Positions 31,701-44,244 of a stretch of 64,000 nucleotides of DNA are shown here, one piece after another. The DNA lies in assembly GCA_004764695.1 (NCBI GenBank), contig SMSO01000037.1:2673837-2737836 (forward strand). Direction: 5' to 3'. The notes beneath the pieces were generated by a model, which was given only the letters and a program-made list of their open reading frames with translations, was not told the DNA's origin and did not search any database. The DNA comes from Schizochytrium sp. TIO01. Lineage: Eukaryota > Sar > Bigyra > Thraustochytrida > Thraustochytriidae. Within the stretch, counting starts at the first letter, position 1. Every line of letters begins with the position of its first letter. A program made the translations under genes and the position numbers.

Positions 31701-34632
31701 CAACTTCGGGGCGATCTCCAAGACCCATTTTTTCAGCTGATTCAACGAGACCAGGCAAAGAGTCAACATCGCGAGCATCCACAGCGAGGTCAATTGCAGC
31801 CAAGAGTTCTTCTTCTTGCTTAATCTCTGCTAACACGCGCTTAGCACGCTCGATGAGAGAGATATTACGACCTGCGTTCGGCAAGGAAGAAGCAAACGGA
31901 ATTGCAGCCTCCAGAATCGTGCGGTTGCGCCTAGAAATACCCTTCTCAAGCTCCTTAAAGGCATCGCGAATTCGCACGTAGCGACTGCGGCATAGGTAGC
32001 CACGCACATTAGATTGGATTTTAACAACGACATCACGGAGAGCATCTTCACGAAGGGTGGTAAGTCTATCGTACTGTACGGCACGCATGAACACCTTGGT
32101 CTTACCTTTTTGCCATTCGGTGCCAAAGAGCGTGCCGTCTGCCGTCAAAAGACGAATCAAGTCATTGTTGTCCTTGGCTTCAGGATGGATACAACGGAAG
32201 AGATGGAAGAATTCATCGTGATCTTTCCGGATCGGGTAACCCATTTGCCGAATACGGCACACTTCTAGCAGACCAGCATAGCGAAGTTGGTCGAGCACGA
32301 GAGGGGCTTCGAAAAAGTGCGGGACTTTTTTGGAGTTTGGCTTGATAGTGCGCACGAAGTGGGGCTCAGTAACACTCAGACGCAGCATGAGAGAGTCAAG
32401 CTGATCCTGGAACTTACGGCCGAGTGTCTTACGACTTGCGTTTTTGCCTCGTCGCTTGCCAGAAGAACCACTATCCTCATCAGGGGTCGGCTCGAATAGC
32501 TCGCGCATAAGCTCCACATCCGAGGTCTGGACAACCTGGACAAGATCATCGCGTAAAACGTCACGATTCTTCTCAAGAAAACCTGTAGCATCATACATCA
32601 CTTCACCAGCAAAGTGAACAATGATAAATGAGGACCGTGCAAGAGGGTTGTTACGCATCTCCTTGACATTCGGGGCCTTCAGAATGACCTTGCCGCTTCC
32701 GCTGATACCGGATGAAGCAGAGCTTCCGCCTGCGCCACCGCGAAGCATGGCACTGGCTGCGCGGCTTACTTTACGGAATTTCTCCATGTGGAAGCTGCTC
32801 TTGCGACCCTTACTACTTTCTTCAATACCTGCCTTTTGGTTTTGATCTTCGTCATCACCGTCAGAGGGCTCAGGGGAAGGCTCGTCTTTAGCTGCTGCAG
32901 CGGCAGATGCTTTATCGTTAGCTTCTAGCTGCGCCAGTTTCTTCTCAGCATTACGCGCGGCCGCGAGGACCTTATTATGGAACCCATCGTCCGTACCACG
33001 GAGAAGGTTGACTTCATCATCACAGATTGCAAAGATACCGTCGGTGCGGTGATCAATGGTGGCAATGACACCTTGGTTGTCAGAAAAGCCAATTTGGGAT
33101 ACATCAATCTCCTCACGGCGGTACTCCTCTTGCTCAAGCTTAAAAATGTGATCGTTGAAGAAACCCTGCAGCTTCTCGTTACAGTAGTTAATACAGAGCT
33201 GCTCAAACGAGTTGTGTGTGAAAGACTCGAAACCAAAGATATCTAACACTGAGATCGTGCGAATGTCATTAGTGTTCATACGGTCCAACCGGCTTCGCAA
33301 AGCGCAGTTAATGCAATGTGTGAGCCAGTTGAAGAGGCGTGAGTACGTATGCTTGGCAAGAGCATCACGAGAATCATTGGCCTCTCTGACGTTGTGTTTC
33401 TGAATGACTGTCTCACGATTATTAGAAATATCATGTGAGAGAAGACCACGCTCAAGATCGTCAGTGTGTACACCAAAGAGCTTAGCGGCCTGTTCAAGGG
33501 ACTCTGTATTCTTCACTTGAGCAAAATCGGACTTTGGGTTGATGGGTTCAAACTGAATGTTACCCAAGTGAAGAATGGCAGCGAGGACCTGTGCAACATT
33601 TTCGGTTTGCTCCTTAGAGATGTCCAAAAGCTGCATAGCGCGCGCTGTCTCCTCCCACATGGAGGCATCATCAACATCGGGAATGATGGTGGATGGGTTT
33701 TGGGACTGGTTCAAGTAGTAGAACTCGCTAGCGTCCATGAGGCCGAGTCTGTCCTTGAGGTCTGGGTAGTGTGTCGTAGCAGCAGCGCAAAGTTGATAAA
33801 ACACATGGTAGCTGCGTTCACCTTCAAGATGTCCAACAACACGGCTCTTTTCAAGCAAGTAATTGGTAATCTCTCCACCAGCAACACATCCGAGCGAATG
33901 AACAAACTGAACATCAATCAGTTTACCAAAACGAGACGAGTTATTATTACGCACTGTCTTAGCGTTACCAAATGCCTCCATAAGAGGATTAGCCTCAAGG
34001 ATCTGCTCACGAAGAGGAATATCAAATGCTCTTCCTGAGGCAGCAGATCGCTGCTCATCAGACAGTGCCCGGCCACGCCTCTGACGGCGGCTACGCTCTG
34101 CGATGTAAGCCATAAAAAGTTTTGTGGCTTCAGTCTTACCAGCACCAGATTCTCCGGTAATGACACAGCTCTGGTCAAGATCCTCGTTGATCATGCTGGT
34201 ATAGGCATGCTCAGCAATCGCGTAGATGTGCGGTTCAAGGTCTTTCAAACCGGAGCCGGCATCCATGTAGCGATCTACCATCTCAGGATTGAAGAGCTTC
34301 TCAACCAACTTGTATGGGTTGACACTGATGAGAATGGAGCCAATGCTCGTGTAAATTTCATCTTGGTAGTACCGAAGGCGGATATTGTGAAGAAGTGCAG
34401 CATTATCGAGCTGCTTGAGAATGACCATATCAGGCCACCTTCGCAAGCTCTGCTTGTCCATTGGAACAACATCCTCGCTGTTTTTTGCGGTAACGCGAAC
34501 CTGGCGGCCTGTGCTCTCAATGGTTACAGCACCGGGCTTGCCTTTGGAAAAGGTTGTGTTCACCTTTGCCGGCACGTAACACTCCTCCTCGTCAGGCAAA
34601 AATACATAGCTATCTTTCTCAAAGACTGACAT
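28762..34632 (-). CDS. MyTH4-FERM myosin heavy chain with helical-repeat neck
   Basis: The open frame reaches 34671, but that codon is GTG. The first ATG is at 34632 with A at -3, giving 1956 residues. The motor domain (about 55-860) has the P-loop GESGAGKT (160-167), switch I NNNSSRFG (from 229) and switch II DIFGFE (Asp464), so it should be an active actin motor. A Ser/Glu/Lys-rich insertion of about 90-100 residues (roughly 555-665) interrupts the motor before HFAGEV. Only one clear IQ motif (about 869-890, KIQSNVRGYL) follows, then about seven copies of a 38-46 residue helical repeat (about 895-1260). The tail has MyTH4 (about 1385-1500) and FERM lobes (about 1500-1930). MyTH4-FERM myosins in other organisms work at filopodia, adhesion sites and on microtubules. 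Class cannot be fixed without a tree. Confidence 0.96.
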   Translation of the reverse strand: MSVFEKDSYVFLPDEEECYVPAKVNTTFSKGKPGAVTIESTGRQVRVTAKNSEDVVPMDKQSLRRWPDMVILKQLDNAALLHNIRLRYYQDEIYTSIGSILISVNPYKLVEKLFNPEMVDRYMDAGSGLKDLEPHIYAIAEHAYTSMINEDLDQSCVITGESGAGKTEATKLFMAYIAERSRRQRRGRALSDEQRSAASGRAFDIPLREQILEANPLMEAFGNAKTVRNNNSSRFGKLIDVQFVHSLGCVAGGEITNYLLEKSRVVGHLEGERSYHVFYQLCAAATTHYPDLKDRLGLMDASEFYYLNQSQNPSTIIPDVDDASMWEETARAMQLLDISKEQTENVAQVLAAILHLGNIQFEPINPKSDFAQVKNTESLEQAAKLFGVHTDDLERGLLSHDISNNRETVIQKHNVREANDSRDALAKHTYSRLFNWLTHCINCALRSRLDRMNTNDIRTISVLDIFGFESFTHNSFEQLCINYCNEKLQGFFNDHIFKLEQEEYRREEIDVSQIGFSDNQGVIATIDHRTDGIFAICDDEVNLLRGTDDGFHNKVLAAARNAEKKLAQLEANDKASAAAAAKDEPSPEPSDGDDEDQNQKAGIEESSKGRKSSFHMEKFRKVSRAASAMLRGGAGGSSASSGISGSGKVILKAPNVKEMRNNPLARSSFIIVHFAGEVMYDATGFLEKNRDVLRDDLVQVVQTSDVELMRELFEPTPDEDSGSSGKRRGKNASRKTLGRKFQDQLDSLMLRLSVTEPHFVRTIKPNSKKVPHFFEAPLVLDQLRYAGLLEVCRIRQMGYPIRKDHDEFFHLFRCIHPEAKDNNDLIRLLTADGTLFGTEWQKGKTKVFMRAVQYDRLTTLREDALRDVVVKIQSNVRGYLCRSRYVRIRDAFKELEKGISRRNRTILEAAIPFASSLPNAGRNISLIERAKRVLAEIKQEEELLAAIDLAVDARDVDSLPGLVESAEKMGLGDRPEVERACELLHRHEEETTAISALQKAIDARDIDALTAALEQANKYGLGSSNEARTARALLDRLEEEGRLVEQLEAAISRKDVAEMEVLVQALVDIGAANHPSVKEAQRLTKKIAQESKARKEAMAKLEVDTQKAIDSRNLDKLNAIRIRIVELGASGGIFDEALRLREELEERKRLINRVTVEMNLLGSRSRNLDGLTEEDLDPLAEAIEAAREKGYDETNEPELKSAVNYLDRMQRQLAVQQQLRDALDANTFPALLAALLAAQHLGMETADARKVAEEVRHLEKIRMALDRIDTRRAREHRASLLRYATPEERDELDRDRLKNMDTEDFQTMMHEAESNNGERYQLKNYWRIRADEDYTEMVPPNERNKEADMKLWSSRNVIPKSLTELDEDQEVIAVRVNQALLQYCGDMNANNSAGLAQFVVVRGLEDPRIADEVLLQIIKHLRGNVFQQSEHNAWLLLCAATKYFGPSEQFTPFFLNFLLENRTRPSLVGNFARLCLAQTGPSIALGASLFKPSPEELAHYKRRPPVLMSINIVDGTTVILPCSPDQRVESIHKLVRAKTGILDAVTRPAYAIFIKDTSQTSNDDLRDRLIKFFKFYNTEKLAHVETYISYWRGREDELFQRLRDKYGEEPGKIMSDNSSVSGSVRSTSTRFSQGLRLPITAARAATKLMRVHNVPPKAGPAPQAAWPLPYWVFPGAVYQNLAKQDREPQFSFKRRFIPDKGRADLQLFQQVLMDVLSGLLTITSEHDVAELAAIAVALDSESGLDMSDPDELIDADLAKFIPSTWLDTRSVDYFAKMITTEVDLGSAGPQALRQRYVDIASTAPAYGMALFYATRGDTESSAQYVIGVDQRGVHILDSQRTSIVRSFPLKAIKKFGATSSVFWMKVKKSALKAGDRNSRRFGGIKPKDLKGEMKGGASSSFSFLRNDGFDVVLNTLQAWEIYDIIFDLRKVQNTKEQSAKTPTSAANPMRAKSIRV

Positions 34633-37409
34633 TCTCAAAACCCCAAAACAACTGCGAGACGCCAAACACACGCGTCACTCTTGCTGTTGTTGGTGCTGCC
34701 GCTTTTCAAAGACTTTGAAAGCCCTCTGCGTCGCTGCGCTCAAGTGTGTAATTTCAACAGGTAAGCGAAGATGGACCCCTGTCCTATTGCACACCAACTT
34801 GGGACCTTTCTCTCCCAACGTGCAAGCAAGCAAACAATAGAATCCGCGTTTGCTCTGCGTGAGACCACGGACACGATGCAGGGCAAGCGCAACTTCACCT
34901 GCTCGCGAGGGACTTTGTGTGAGTATTACTTGCTTTTTTAGGTTTTGTTATGAGCACCTGCCGCACGTGTCGCAGACTACGAGATGGTGCTCGAGCAGCA
35001 CAAACCGAGGCCTGTCGAAGAGGTTGGTGTTGCGAGAGAGGCCAGCTCTAGTTAGCCAGCCAGCCAGCAAGCTAGCCCAAGCGATCGCTTGGACCTGAGC
35101 GAGTCAGCGAGCTGCCTGCCAAAGAGGTTTGCCGCGATATTGGACACGCTCGGCACTAGGAAAGCCAACTCCAACTCGTGTGGTGCGTGCCTTTCTCTAA
35201 AAGTTCTTTTTAAACCTTTTCAATTTTCTTTTATCTACCTTTCATTTGCATTTCAAACACTCCTCGTTACTAAACTCTTTTTTACTTTTAGTTGCCATTT
35301 ACTTTCCTCTTTATTTTATTTTAGAACCCTTTTAGATGCTTTTATGTTCAAGTGAGCCTTTTGTGAGGTAATGTGTAGGTTTTCAAGTCCTTTCTGCGGC
35401 AGTCCTTTTTAAAGTTTTCAATTAAAACCGAGCTCATGCGAGGGGGCAGCAAATGTAAATGCAGCGAGAAGCTCGGCGTGCGCACGCACAACCCTGACGG
35501 TATACCAAAGCTTGACTCTTTCCGTCTGAAGTGCAAACTTTTTGAGTGTTGCAGCTTCATCTCCTATGCGTCTGCTGCTCCTGCTGCTCCTGTAGAAGTA
35601 AGTACCTGACTTGCCTGGAAGCGTGCATCGTGAGATCTACCCAAATTTTCATTTTACAGCGAACTAGAAAGAAAAAAGAGCAAAGTAAAAGTGAGTAGAA
35701 AGAATAAATTGATAACATGAAGAGTGCACAAACAATTAATTCCCTTGAAGGTTTCCAAAGCCACCCGCACCTACTTACGACGCGCTCGAGAGCTTCTGCC
35801 CTCCTCCAATCCTTTACATTACGGGGGCGTCGTTGTGATATGCAGATGCACGCGCATTGCGCAGAGTGCCAAGATGGCGGCCCTTTTCGATGCATCTGAG
35901 AGAAAAGTTCTTTTGCGTTGGGTGCTTTTCACAGAAGAAAAGCTTTTTCTTTCTTTCTTTCTTTCTTTCAATTTAAAGAAAGAAATAAGAAATCAGTACT
36001 GCGCCTTTTCATTCATCATTACTCAGAGGAAAACGCAACTTGAACTTGTAAAATGGACTACGCTTGAAGAAGAAGCGCCGAGGTGGCGTCCGTCTTTGGA
36101 AAGTCTCCAAAGGAATGAGCTGTGGGGCCACGGCCACCGCGGGGGTCTTCTATGAAAGTCCAGTAGCCCCCCCTCCAAATCCACCTCGAGGATCTCCCTA
36201 TATTCTTACACCATACTTTCTATTCTTGCCAGATGAAGACCCGATCATTTAATTAAAGTATTTAGTATTTAGTTTAGTTTTTTTTTAAAGCTAAAGAAAG
36301 AGGCCACATTATAAATCTCAAGGTTTTGTAGTATGAAACTCAAAGCAAACAATGTTCGAAACGTTTTAGTGGCCACCGATTACCATACTACTAACTTAAG
36401 TCGAAGAATCAAAACACATTTCTGCTTCTGGCCACATCATGATGATCAAGAAAACAAACAAAAGCAGAGAAGGCAACAGCAAACAGGCTGCAAACAAAAC
36501 ACGCAGACCCATAGACTTATCGGTATGTGGGTGTTTAGGAGTGCCCTTCGCACACACCTTTTGCGCGTCGTGTTCACAAATGCCCTTCTCGCGCCCTCTT
36601 CGTCTCTAGGGGGTTCACACGAAAGGGGGTGCTTCATGGAACTTTGTCTACACACACCCTGATTGGAAATGGATCATACTCGAAGAACCGTCTTTCAAGG
36701 TCAGCGTCGTGAACAATGATCATTTTCCTGAGCGACGGAGCCTCATGATCACCATCATCATGGCGGTCATTGAAGTTTGCACGCACGCTTCTACGATATT
36801 CTATCGGTAACAGCACATTGCCAGACTCGAGGAGAAGGATGTGTTTTGGAGCGAGGTGATTAGAGTTTAGAACTACAAAAAAAAATTAAAAAATAAGCAA
36901 ACACGCCGCCATGTTCATGAAATCTTGCCAAACTTGAAGAAGAGCACGGCAAACTTGGAGAACGACTCGAAGAACAACTCCAATTTTGAGAGAGATGGCT
37001 GCGCATTACCCAACGTCGAATATGCAGTTTTTTTTTTTTTAACACATGGATGGGGGAGGAGGAAGTAGGATAGCACCTAGAGCTTTGACTTCAGTTTTCA
37101 TGATAGCCTATCTAAACCGTAATGAGAATCAAGTCATGAAAGAGGGAAAAGCGCTGCACCGTCCTGTTGCCAAACTCTGAGAGCTTCGTTGGCGAGGTTG
37201 ACTTTAACATTAATCAGATAAAGGGCAGAGAGCTACGGTCTGGGTTGGCTGGTAAAAGACAGGAGCTTTTCAGAGCGGTTTGGAAAGCTTAATCCACAGG
37301 TTGACCTCCGCGGCCCTCGCTCGTGGAAAATTTGCCGGCTGAGTTCCCCTGATCCTCCCATTGTTTTTTATTAGCTTATTTTTATTTTTAATTAAAATGA
37401 TAAGAAATG

Positions 37410-37445
<36 letters not shown>

Positions 37446-40400
37446 CATTTTTTAAATTAATTTTTAAACTGAGGAACTGAAAATATAATTGTAAAACAGT
37501 GCTTCTATATAAGCGTAGTAGCTTCAATTCTCAACATGGAGCTTTGAATATATAACTGGCAAACATTACAAAAATCGTCATGGATTGTTATGAACCAAAG
37601 TATCATGAATGTCATTGGTAATTTTATAAATCGCTTGCACAGTTAATTTCGATCACAGCCTCAATGAAAAATATAATTCGAGAGATTGCATTGCTAGAGT
37701 GATTGAAAGTAGCACGAAGCACGAAGTGCTCGAGCTCGAGCTCGTTAGAAAAAATATATACTGGTAATACATGTCATGGTTTGCCCACAGCTGGGCATTT
37801 ATTTGCATCGTTGTCAAAAGTCTCACATTTACATATTTACCAATTTAAGTGATTTAATTTTCAGAAAAGACTATCACATTCCTGGATAGGCAAATGATCT
37901 AAACTCTAAAACTTGCTTCTTAGCTTGCAAGATTCACCTCTAAGTGTCGAAGGTGTAATCAAAGGTTGCTTACTTCGAGCTGGGTGTTGTTTCTGTTCTA
38001 ATCTTTTACTCTGCAATAGAGAAATAACTTTAGACCAACCGTGACCAGGATAAATGTTCAACAATTACTTTTTCTAAAATGTCTCTTTAAAAAACGATCT
38101 TTATCTCTTCAAAAGGCCAAACGCCAACACCACGACGCACTTGCGCGTACCCGTCGCGCATATTGTATACACATGCAACGTAGAGCAGGTTTTATCAACG
38201 TGAAGAATTTTTTTCACAAGTTGATACTTGGGTATTGCACTTTTAGATTATACAGCCAACCGAAGTTAACTTTGTACTAGTGCTAAGGCAATTAATCTAT
38301 CAGCGCGGTTCTATGACGGATTAAGTTAGCCCTATTCCCCAAGGCGAAATAGATGTGTGTGTTCAACGTTATTCAGTTCTGGCTTGAATATCCATTTAAC
38401 GTATCCGTAAGAGGATTGTGTTTGGCTTCCTCTTGGTCGCCCTGATACAACAACTGTCGATCACTTCTTATTCTTCTTCATTTAACATCTTTGTCCATTT
38501 TCCCTATTCCCCTCATGATCCATGTTATAGGAGTAAATATCCCAAGATTGTCTTCATTATTTCCCCTCTCAATTCTCGGGGAGTCCTTAGAAGAGAGATT
38601 CACATGCAAACGCAAAGATCTTGTGTGCCCAAGCTAGAGCTAACTTTGATAGCTAAGTTCCTGACATATATGCTTTGATAGTTCTCTAAGGCTGCGCTGC
38701 ACCGTGCTTTTTCTTTTCTTTTCTTTTCTTTTTCTTTCTCGATAATTGTTGGTCTCTGATTCACGTGCGTCGTGCATTCTACAACAACTTTTCACACATT
38801 CATCCATTCATCCATTTGAACACATCGCCAGTATGCCGCTTTCCTAGATGACTCTATATTCAAGTTGTATTGCCTACTCATATACATCGACCATGAGTAT
38901 GTATCGAAAACCTACTGTCAACATGAAGATCTCTCTCTACAAACAGCAACAACGAACATGTCCATTTTTAAGTTTCTGCGGCCTTCGCTCCAGCCTCTAA
39001 AGGAAAGAAAACAGAAAGAAGGAAAAAAAATCCCTTTTCGGAAAAAAAGCCGAGTAGAAGTACTTACAAAAACAAACAAAACAGCATTGGCAGAAACGTT
39101 GAAAGGAAAAAGAAGAAAAAGTTGCATATTTTCTTTCGAAGGAGGAGATGTAAAATATTTAAGCAACGTCTGAGTAATTTTATGAATCTATCACAGAATT
39201 CAAATGCCTATCATTTGGCTGGTTTTAAATACACAAATATATTCCATATAGGCACACACCTAGCCTAAAGATAAAAAACATGTATTCAAAATAACTAAAC
39301 AAATCTCACAGTTATCTACGTTTTAATTTGAAACAAATGTCTACTTCCTTCCTTTGTTTTACGTTAAACACGGTACGTAATGTCCATTTTGCAGCTCCAC
39401 TTTTCGCACTAATTCTGCATGTTGCAGCAGACAACTCTTCATTGGGCACACACAATACAAGAAAAGTTTGGGGCTGACAAAGGAATAGGCACGACAGGAT
39501 CGAACTACAAAAGAGTGCGGATTTGAAATTGAAATGCCACAACTCCCGGATGTTTTGCATCTGGCCTGTTCATAGGTCAGCAATCTCGAATAATGTTCTG
39601 TCATTATTTCTTCCCCCTACGACCCTGGCCACCACATCTCCCAAGCTTCCCTTTGTCTACGGTAGCTTTTCGCTCTCTCTCTCACCCTGCCACTACCGCT
39701 CAATTTAAATTGCAAGACCGTCGAGAAGTCCATCAGCCATCCGATCAACGAGATTCTACCTAATGAGATTGACAACCCAAACCCTCAGCCTTTGCCAACA
39801 CTAATTCAAGCATTCGGGCACTTATAAGATTAGCATTCACACACGTTCATCTGAAAAAGTAAAGCCCCAGATACCATCAGCTAAAAATGGAAATAACTTT
39901 GATATGTTATTTCTCCACTCCCTCGCTCGTAAGTGCCGGCGCCACTGGTTCAAGGGGTGCCTGCATTGGGAACATAGCAGAGTGGCAATAGCTAGCTAGC
40001 TTCAAGGACCACCAATGCCAATCGTCTTCCTCTATGCCTGCTCGCACATGCCAAACCATGAACTTTATCAACTATTTTTTCTTTTCCAAATTGTAAAGAG
40101 TTGCTTTAGGTTTTCTTGTTTCACATTATCTGCAGACACCCTTAGCGTGTTACTCATTGAAAGTTGGGTCATCTTTGCCGCCTTACACAGGCACTAGAAC
40201 TCTACTAAAGCGCTGAAGAGTCTGCGAGATTGTCTCCTGCACCTCGCACGTCGTTGCACAACACAGTCCACTTTTTTCTTTTTCTTTTTTTAGAATTAAA
40301 GTTAACTAAAAGTACGTAGCTTTTCTTTTGTTTTCGACTTATAGTAAAGATTAGTTGGTTAGTAACGAATGAGTGTGCCGGCGCGTGCCGCACAATGTTT

Positions 40401-42300
40401 TTTCGATCCTTCAAAATTAGTCAAACGTTAAGAAGAAGTTCGAGCTTTTTGGCTACAGATGCATTGTTGCCTCACCCGAAAGTTTTTCGCTGCGTTCGTA
40501 CATGAAGTTAGTGCCCATGCTGCGTAGGAATATGTAGAATAGGAGTGAATGTAGTGAATGCGATACAATAAATGGCCAAGTCTGTCATTCTCTGAGGCTA
40601 GCGGACCACTAAAATCACATGGTATCGGAGATACTTCGACTTGAACTTACCCTCTTCCTGTGGTGTGTGCTAAAGTTGTCGAAGATGCTCTTTACTTTTC
40701 AGTTGTTTGGAACTTTGGCGCACGAGCTCCGCAAAAAGCTGCACGAGTTAAAAGACCTCAAGAATCTTAATGCTTGCTTGTTTGCCGATTCTACGCAGCT
40801 TCAATTGCAGTGTACCTCTAATGTATCCAAAAGCTGAGATGTGCGTCCATTTGCCATGTTTGGCAATGTGTGGTGATTACATCAACTCCTTACTTGCATC
40901 AAGCTGGGTGGGAAAACTAGCCTTTGTTCCCAGAGGTTCATGACACAAAGGTTAAATCTGGAAGCTCCCGCTTCAAGTTTGCCGTAAACACGAAAATGGA
41001 GGCAGGCATTGAAGCCTGGAGGTGATATCGTAGAGTTGGTGGTCTCAAGGGAAAGATAGCAGCGACTCTATGGATCGATTGCACAGCTTCTCATTGCGGC
41101 ACTCATCGGTGGCCTGTGCTACGATAGGTAGCGTCAATAACTGGGCTCGATTGTCTACGAACTTGATATGTACTGACGCAGAACTTCTTTGCAATTGCGT
41201 GGCTCGGAGAAGGAACTCCTTTTGAATCGAGCTCTGCTAGTAGCTCTCGTATTTGCTCTAGAGTAGTACTAGTTATTTTATTTTATTTGCAAGAAAACGA
41301 AAGGGGGGGAAAAGAATCAATTGATTAAAACTTTAAAGATGATGGCACGGACCTCGCAGTACCTACTCGAAGTTCGAGCCTGCAAAGAAATAAGACACAT
41401 TATGAAGCGCGCGCCATGCCAAACTCGCGAGTCGTGAGAATCTTAGGCTAATAATCCTGGGCTCTTTATTGCGTTTGTAGCACTGGCCAGTTCAAACAAA
41501 ATTATTGAATCGAAAAGTTCTTTTTTCCTATTCTTTCGTTTCCTCTTGTATGAGGTTCGCTGTTGAGCAAAAATCACCAGAATCGCTGTCTGCCAGCAAC
41601 TGCAGCTTACGACCTCGAAAATGGATACTCTCATACAATGTTAGTCGACTGACACTGCCTGCGTGTCAGACTGATCTTGAAACAACAAAACGCAGACTTC
41701 AACAGAGCGAATTGTTGCTAGCTGACTACAACTGCAGCATGGAATAATCTTGATCTCGAAAAGAGTTTATTGAGCGAGTACACTCCCAACATAATCAAAT
41801 AAGGCAGATTAGCGCGCGATCTTGCGCGTGTTTCGTTCTCAGCTTTCCAGTAGAAGCACAGTGGTAGTATCGCCACAGATCTTCTTGCGTATCATTAATA
41901 TAGGACAAACTTCAACAGTGTGAAAATTCCGAATGTTGCCCATGATATTGCCATTTGTACTGTAACTCGTCGAAATGGACGCAAGAAATGTATGAAAAGT
42001 CCAATAAGTTGGAGGACTTCGTAGTAAGCGACTGGATCAGAAGCATAAACTCGAACTAATATAAAATCACCAGTGGCATGCATCTAAGCGTCTCAGTATC
42101 TCTCAAAGAACAGGAACTCTACGCGCGCCAGAGTTCTATACACAACACTGCTTACATATATATCCTAGAAGGTAGTACCCTACCCGGAGTTACAAAGAGA
42201 GGGTTGTTGAGAACCGTGAAACGAAGTCTAGACCCATGCTCTACAATTTCACTAAACGCACTAGTATCATTGTTGTACAAGAGGAGTAGGACTTGCTGCC
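34633..42300. other. long divergent spacer upstream of myosin, first part
   Basis: No gene recognised. The first 700 bases are GC-mixed and probably carry the myosin promoter and leader. CTTT runs occur at 35946-35969 and TTTTC runs at 38707-38738. A palindrome-like CTCGAGCTCGAGCTCG lies near 37728-37745. The remainder is AT-rich with scattered short frames lacking any domain. Confidence 0.45.
37412..37442. repeat. TA dinucleotide repeat
   Basis: About 15 uninterrupted TA units in AT-rich DNA. Confidence 0.95.
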
Positions 42301-42696
42301 AGGAGTAGGACTTGAAGCAACACCATGTTTATCATCAGAAATAGCCGTTGTTGCCAAGGATCAACATGAAATAAAAAAGGAGAAATTATGGATCCTAGTA
42401 TAGGACGAATTATCCTTCATCAGAGGCAGAGCAACGCAAGTTCTTGCACTTCGATGATGGACTCCGGGCAAAGCACAATGGAAGTGTCACATATATCATA
42501 GAAAGCGAAATAATAGTACTGAGAGCTATTGCACGAGGAAGAACCAATAGGAATGATTACTTGAAAACTGTGGAAAATCACAAGAATTTTTGAAACGACT
42601 AGCCTCAAAGAATACGACCCCAGTGTCAATAATAAGAACAATATTTTCAGTGAAGATGAGGAAGAAATATAGAAGAAGGGGATAGAGATAGCTGAA

Positions 42697-42966
42697 ATGA
42701 CTATTGGGGTTAAAACCGTTTCGAAACCAAAACTTGGAAGCGTCGAAAATTCGTTACAGCGCGAAGAGGAATTGGCCAAAGAAGTCGTATCGTTTTTGGA
42801 GCTGCTAAGAGGACAAGATGCGAAGAACTTTGGATTTGATGGCGTTCTCGAGGTCATGAAAAAGAAGTTGTTCCACTTCGAGGGTTGGGGCCGCTTAACT
42901 ATGTTTCAGTGGGAAAATGAAATCAATAAACAAAATCTATCAGTAAAAGTACAACAATATTGTTGA
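42697..42966 (+). pseudogene. doubtful 89-residue ORF, maybe a gene remnant
   Basis: Starts with ATG; the frame continues 8 codons upstream to a stop, and beyond that stop is an acidic SEDEEE run. The product is charged and soluble-looking (EEELAKEVVSFLELL, HFEGWGRL) with no family I recognise. It could be a fragment of a dead gene or retroelement, or a chance frame. Confidence 0.2.
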
Positions 42967-44244
42967 AAATATAATCATAAATCATGAAGGAATTACAGAG
43001 AAGGCTGCGCAATATTTATTGAAAAGTATTACAACGATACTGAAGCGAAAAATTGTCTTATAGACAAATTCGGGTATCTATCTACCCTCCTTTTATGTTT
43101 CTTAATAGTTCACAACAATCAAATTCTACAAAGCTATAAATAAGTTGAAGTTCGATTGTAACTTTGTATTTCTCCACTTATATGTCTTTCTAGTTGTTCA
43201 AGCATTTTACGTGTAAGAGTAGGGGTATCGCGGACTTGTACACCTTTGTGTATTCTGCACGGAGAACCAACATTCTCAGAATTTCAACATTTCCGACTTC
43301 TCAACGTACTCAGATTTAATCTCTTTAGTATGGATTGTCACAACCAGTTTTTACAGCATGACTTCGCGTAAAGATACATCAGCTGTGCCCTGTTGAGACA
43401 GCCAATGGGTGGTTCCATTCAAAACCACCACTTCTCCAGCGTTACCGATGGACCTTTTTTTTTTTTTTGTACTTAAGAGTAAACTCCAAATACTCTCCAA
43501 AAAAGTTGTGTCTCGTTAACCCATCAAATGACTAGGCTAGTTCTGCACTTTGAATGAAACAAATGATGTTATGAAACCAATCATATTCTGTGTCATAAAT
43601 TATCTTTCAGACTTGTTCATCCTGTCAGAGTTAGTGTCGGATCTATTATTTCGTACGAGACTTTGAGTGAATGCCATCGTTGGGCTCACCAATCATCACC
43701 AACTTGAAATCGAGAGCATTTTATGCTCCGTGATTCCAGTTGACCTGATGAAAGGTCCGTCATATGTCTCCTCTTTGACGGCATGTGCTTTTCCCCATTT
43801 ATTATATGCCTCCTTTACTACTTGCCACAAATGAAATTTCGATTTCTCCTTCGAAGTGATTATGAAGGATTAATGTAACAAGCCTCAAGTAAACCTTTCG
43901 CTTGAAGTTAGTATGTTAGTCCCTGAAAATCTAACACTTTATAATGTGTATGTTGTTTAAGCTTGGTTTAAGGTACCATAGTACCCTAATTATTGTATTG
44001 AGCCAGCTCTTTCGAGAGTGTAAAAAAACAGCGTTCACGATGAAACTGTTATCAGCGTATTTGGGCATCAACTTTTCCTCAGAAGTTTGTGACATTTCAT
44101 AACATAAAGCCTGATAGACATGAAATCGTGGTGGCAGAAATTTATATAGCACAATGCACGTACCATGAAATTTCTGCTGGGAACGGGGAGGACAAACGCA
44201 AGCCATGGGATATCTTACATCCTTCACTACTAAGCCTGGCTCTT

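Noticed and set aside
28762-34671. Myosin start at 34671
   Set aside because: That codon is GTG; the ATG at 34632 is the first true start and has A at -3.
37712-37750. CTCGAG palindrome cluster
   Set aside because: Short, low-complexity and isolated; no reason to call it a site.
41340-41410. tRNA-like B-box (GTTCGAGCC)
   Set aside because: No matching A-box or cloverleaf could be drawn around it.
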